Shown here piece after piece: positions 12,596 through 14,847 of a DNA stretch of 14,847 nucleotides. The notes below the pieces were generated by a model. It was not told the DNA's origin. It did no database searches and saw only the letters and a list, made by a program, of their open reading frames with translations. The position numbers and the translations under genes are program-made. Source of the DNA: Sulfurimonas sp. (lineage in GTDB: Bacteria > Campylobacterota > Campylobacteria > Campylobacterales > Sulfurimonadaceae); assembly GCA_027858865.1 (NCBI GenBank), contig JAQIBW010000069.1, positions 1 through 14,847 on the forward strand. Direction: 5' to 3'. Position 1 is the first letter of the stretch. Each line of letters starts with the position of its first letter.

Positions 12596-13807
12596 ATGAA
12601 ATTTTTTGTTTATGTATTTATATTTATAATACTACTTTTAACTACTGTATCTTTTCTTTTACCTACAAAAGAAAAACGACAGTTCAGCGATGAGGGCTTA
12701 AGAGCAGCTGCCTTATCAAGAAACATGTCTAGTACTCCTGCTACTTATGAGGATCTTTTAAAGTTAGTAGACACACCTGAAAATAAAATGAGCAAAGAGA
12801 AGGTAGATCTCGGTCGTGACCTTTACCATGAGAAAATGCTCTCTAAAGATAAAGACATAAGTTGTGCAACATGTCACGTTCTTAGTAAAGATTTAAAAGA
12901 TAAAAACATATATTTAAAAGCTCTTACTTCTAAAACAAATGATAAAACTGACTGTGTTGTCTGTCACCTTTCAGACCAAAGCGGGACTGACAGATTTGAG
13001 ACTGCAGTTGGACATGGCGGAGCACAAAATCCATATCATTTAAACACACTTACAACTCTAAATGCTGCTCTAGCAAAGTTCCAGACTTGGGATGGAAATG
13101 TTAAGACTATAGAAGCACAAGTTGGTCTCTCAATACAAGATCCAACTCAGATGAACCTCTCAAAAGAGGAAGTTCAAATAAGGCTTCTAGCAGATGCTGA
13201 GTATGTAAAAAAGTTTGAACTTGCCTTTGATAAAGTTAGTTTTGAAAATGTCGAAAAAGCCATTGGGGCTTATCTTAAAACTCTAGTTACTCGTAGTGGT
13301 TATGACCGCTTTTTAGATGGTGACAACGACGCTATAAATCAAAAGGCTAAAAAAGGTCTCGCAAACTTTTTAAACTTTGGTTGTAAAGGATGCCACACCG
13401 GAGTAACTGTTGGTGGACAAAGCATACAGAAGTTTCCACTTAGAGACTACAACAGTATCGTAGATGTTACAAACTCTTTCAATGAAGAAGACAAGGGAAG
13501 AGAAGTTAGTGACTTTGACTTTAACGCTAAGATGTATCATCCATTTCCATTTGAGAACAAGGGTGGTTTTATGGGTAAAGATGGTGAGAGGCTCTTTAGA
13601 GTTCCGATGCTGCGTAACGTGACAAAGACTTCACCATATTTTCATAACGGTGCGGTATCCAAGATACGAGAAGCTGTGTTTCTTATGGGTAAACACCAAC
13701 TCGGAATGCATCTGACAAATCAACAAATCGATGAAATCGTAGAGTTTTTAAAATCACTAGAAGGCGACGTTGTGGATTATAAAGTTGTAAACAAGGACGC
13801 ATCATGA
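12596..13807 (+). CDS. Cytochrome c peroxidase (CCP/MauG) family protein with three CXXCH motifs
   Basis: A 403-aa protein with an N-terminal membrane anchor or signal (about 2-22). The first heme site CATCH (90-94) follows LGRDLYHEKMLSKDKDISC, as in bacterial di-heme peroxidases; the second canonical site is CKGCH (263-267). Other family marks are GTDRFETAVGHGG (130-142, distal-type H140), FQTWDGNVKTIEAQ (162-175), RVPMLRNVTKTSPYFHNGAV (335-354) and VFLMGKHQLG (361-370, with M364 at the axial Met place). An extra CVVCH (120-124) lies in an insert of about 30 residues after the first heme, so three c-hemes are possible. The Glu of the usual P-x-E-M segment is Gln here (Q185 in DPTQM), so peroxidase activity is uncertain. 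Periplasmic. It overlaps the multiheme cytochrome gene by 4 bp and has an AraC-type operator upstream. Confidence 0.9.
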   Translation: MKFFVYVFIFIILLLTTVSFLLPTKEKRQFSDEGLRAAALSRNMSSTPATYEDLLKLVDTPENKMSKEKVDLGRDLYHEKMLSKDKDISCATCHVLSKDLKDKNIYLKALTSKTNDKTDCVVCHLSDQSGTDRFETAVGHGGAQNPYHLNTLTTLNAALAKFQTWDGNVKTIEAQVGLSIQDPTQMNLSKEEVQIRLLADAEYVKKFELAFDKVSFENVEKAIGAYLKTLVTRSGYDRFLDGDNDAINQKAKKGLANFLNFGCKGCHTGVTVGGQSIQKFPLRDYNSIVDVTNSFNEEDKGREVSDFDFNAKMYHPFPFENKGGFMGKDGERLFRVPMLRNVTKTSPYFHNGAVSKIREAVFLMGKHQLGMHLTNQQIDEIVEFLKSLEGDVVDYKVVNKDAS

Positions 13808-14847
13808 AAAATGTATATATGAAAATACTTATTATATTAATGTTTTTGAGTGGGATTTTTCAACTTAGCATCTTCGGCTTAAGTTGGGAATACTTTAGAA
13901 TGGTTCAAGCAGTACATATTTTAAGTTCTGCCTTTATAGCCATTTTTCTTCTTGTTCCTTATGTAAACATGCATACTTATGAGTACATGATTGTTAGACG
14001 TGCGAAAAGTACAAGCGGTGTAGTTCTTGGCATCTTACTTTTTTTCATAGTTGCTAGTGGCTTTTATCTATTTTTCGTAGGAAACCCAGGAGGAGATACT
14101 ATCGGACTTATTTCATACTATATACATCTATTTGGTTCATTTATCTTGTTATTTTTTCTATTTTTACATGCAAGAAAAAAAATCGACTTTAGTGCAAAAC
14201 CATTTGTTGCTATCGCTTTAGTTGTTGGCATCTCTTATCCTAGTGTTTCATACTCTAGTGAGAAGCTTACAAACATCCAACTTGAAAAAGGTGTTGATAG
14301 ATACCATAATGAAGATTGGACAAACTCTGCTAAATGTAAATCATGCCACGAAGATATCTTTAACCAGTGGGCGGACTCAAACCATAGGCATCTAACCGGA
14401 TCAAACCCTTACTATATGGTCATGGAAAACTTAGCCGCTGCGGATATGGGTGATGAGTTTAGACAGTGGTGTATGGGATGTCATAATCCAAGTGCAGTTA
14501 CTACTAACCAAAAGAGATCTACACACAGAATGGATGGCAATAATATGCCAACTTCTCTTTTTGAAAAAGGTTCACAAAGTCTGATAGATGAGCTAAAGTC
14601 TCACGGTAATTCAAAATTAGAACAAGGGGTATCTTGTGTAACTTGTCATAGAATCACAAAAGCTGATTCTAAAGGAAACAGTGCCTATACACTTGATCTG
14701 ACAAATAGAAAAAAATACGTTTTTGAAAACAGTAACTCCGGTGTAGAGAAATGGCTTAGTGAAAAGTTTATAAACTCAAATCCAATAGTTCATAAAGATA
14801 GTTATTCAAAAGAGATTTATAAAGAGAGTTCTTACTGTGCTTCTTGT
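13804..14847 (+). CDS. Membrane-anchored multiheme cytochrome c (3' end outside window)
   Basis: The ATG at 13804 overlaps the peroxidase stop by 4 bp and the frame stays open to the window end (348 codons seen). The N-terminal about 150 residues form four to five membrane helices (about 7-27, 35-55, 74-92, 100-122, 133-150) with His at 38, 57, 108 and 122, which could bind b-type hemes or quinone-side hemes. A periplasmic multiheme domain follows, with CKSCH (178-182), CMGCH (223-227) and CVTCH (278-282); the last visible residues CASC (345-348) are probably a fourth site cut by the window edge. The AAADMGDEFRQWCMGCHNPS region resembles the cytochrome c554-type multiheme family. Expected role: pass electrons between the membrane quinone pool and the peroxidase-like partner or another periplasmic acceptor. 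This pairing is inferred from the operon. Confidence 0.88.
   Translation, partial: MKNVYMKILIILMFLSGIFQLSIFGLSWEYFRMVQAVHILSSAFIAIFLLVPYVNMHTYEYMIVRRAKSTSGVVLGILLFFIVASGFYLFFVGNPGGDTIGLISYYIHLFGSFILLFFLFLHARKKIDFSAKPFVAIALVVGISYPSVSYSSEKLTNIQLEKGVDRYHNEDWTNSAKCKSCHEDIFNQWADSNHRHLTGSNPYYMVMENLAAADMGDEFRQWCMGCHNPSAVTTNQKRSTHRMDGNNMPTSLFEKGSQSLIDELKSHGNSKLEQGVSCVTCHRITKADSKGNSAYTLDLTNRKKYVFENSNSGVEKWLSEKFINSNPIVHKDSYSKEIYKESSYCASC

Overview
The window is AT-rich and gene-dense, with mostly short or overlapping gene junctions. The gene content suggests a chemolithotrophic or denitrifying member of the Campylobacterota, most like Sulfurimonas and relatives. The signs are a fused siroheme decarboxylase (heme d1 branch), a short precorrin-2 dehydrogenase, membrane-anchored multiheme cytochrome c, and many small family-specific membrane or periplasmic proteins. 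The taxon is inferred from gene style, not proven. No RNA gene, CRISPR array, insertion sequence or gene-free stretch over 300 bases was seen.

Left part (1-3976). yaeQ is on the minus strand. Next comes a three-gene minus-strand operon: a His-rich exported protein, a HupE/UreJ-type membrane protein and a second His-rich exported protein. It looks like a metal (Ni/Co/Cu/Zn) handling unit. Divergent from it is a secreted seven-repeat beta-propeller protein followed by a 65-aa Cys-rich protein.

Middle part (3989-7609). Siroheme/heme d1 genes diverge from one perfect FNR/DNR-type box (TTGAT-N4-ATCAA at 6597-6610) that lies near -41.5 of both promoters. Leftward runs a five-gene, translationally coupled operon: an AhbA-AhbB/NirDL-like fusion, three small membrane proteins (one of only 56 aa) and a YeeZ-like Rossmann protein. 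Rightward runs the precorrin-2 dehydrogenase/ferrochelatase and a coupled one-TM protein. Decarboxylation of siroheme and its synthesis are thus under one switch, presumably for a cytochrome cd1 nitrite reductase encoded elsewhere.

MFS transporter and TrpD2-like protein (7615-9714): an abutting minus-strand pair.

Right part (9796-14847, cut by the window end). An SDR oxidoreductase and an AraC-type regulator form one operon, followed by a second SDR (a paralog of the first). A bacterial cytochrome c peroxidase-like protein with three CXXCH motifs comes next, overlapping a membrane-anchored multiheme cytochrome c. The second SDR and the cytochrome operon each carry an almost identical 51-bp element: two direct 17-bp half-sites at 22-bp period, exactly 5 bp before a 17-bp-spaced -35/-10 promoter. 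This is a candidate AraC-controlled regulon joining two SDRs to a periplasmic electron-transfer module. The first SDR has no ATG/GTG/TTG at its proper start; an ATC sits at the ideal place after AGGAG.
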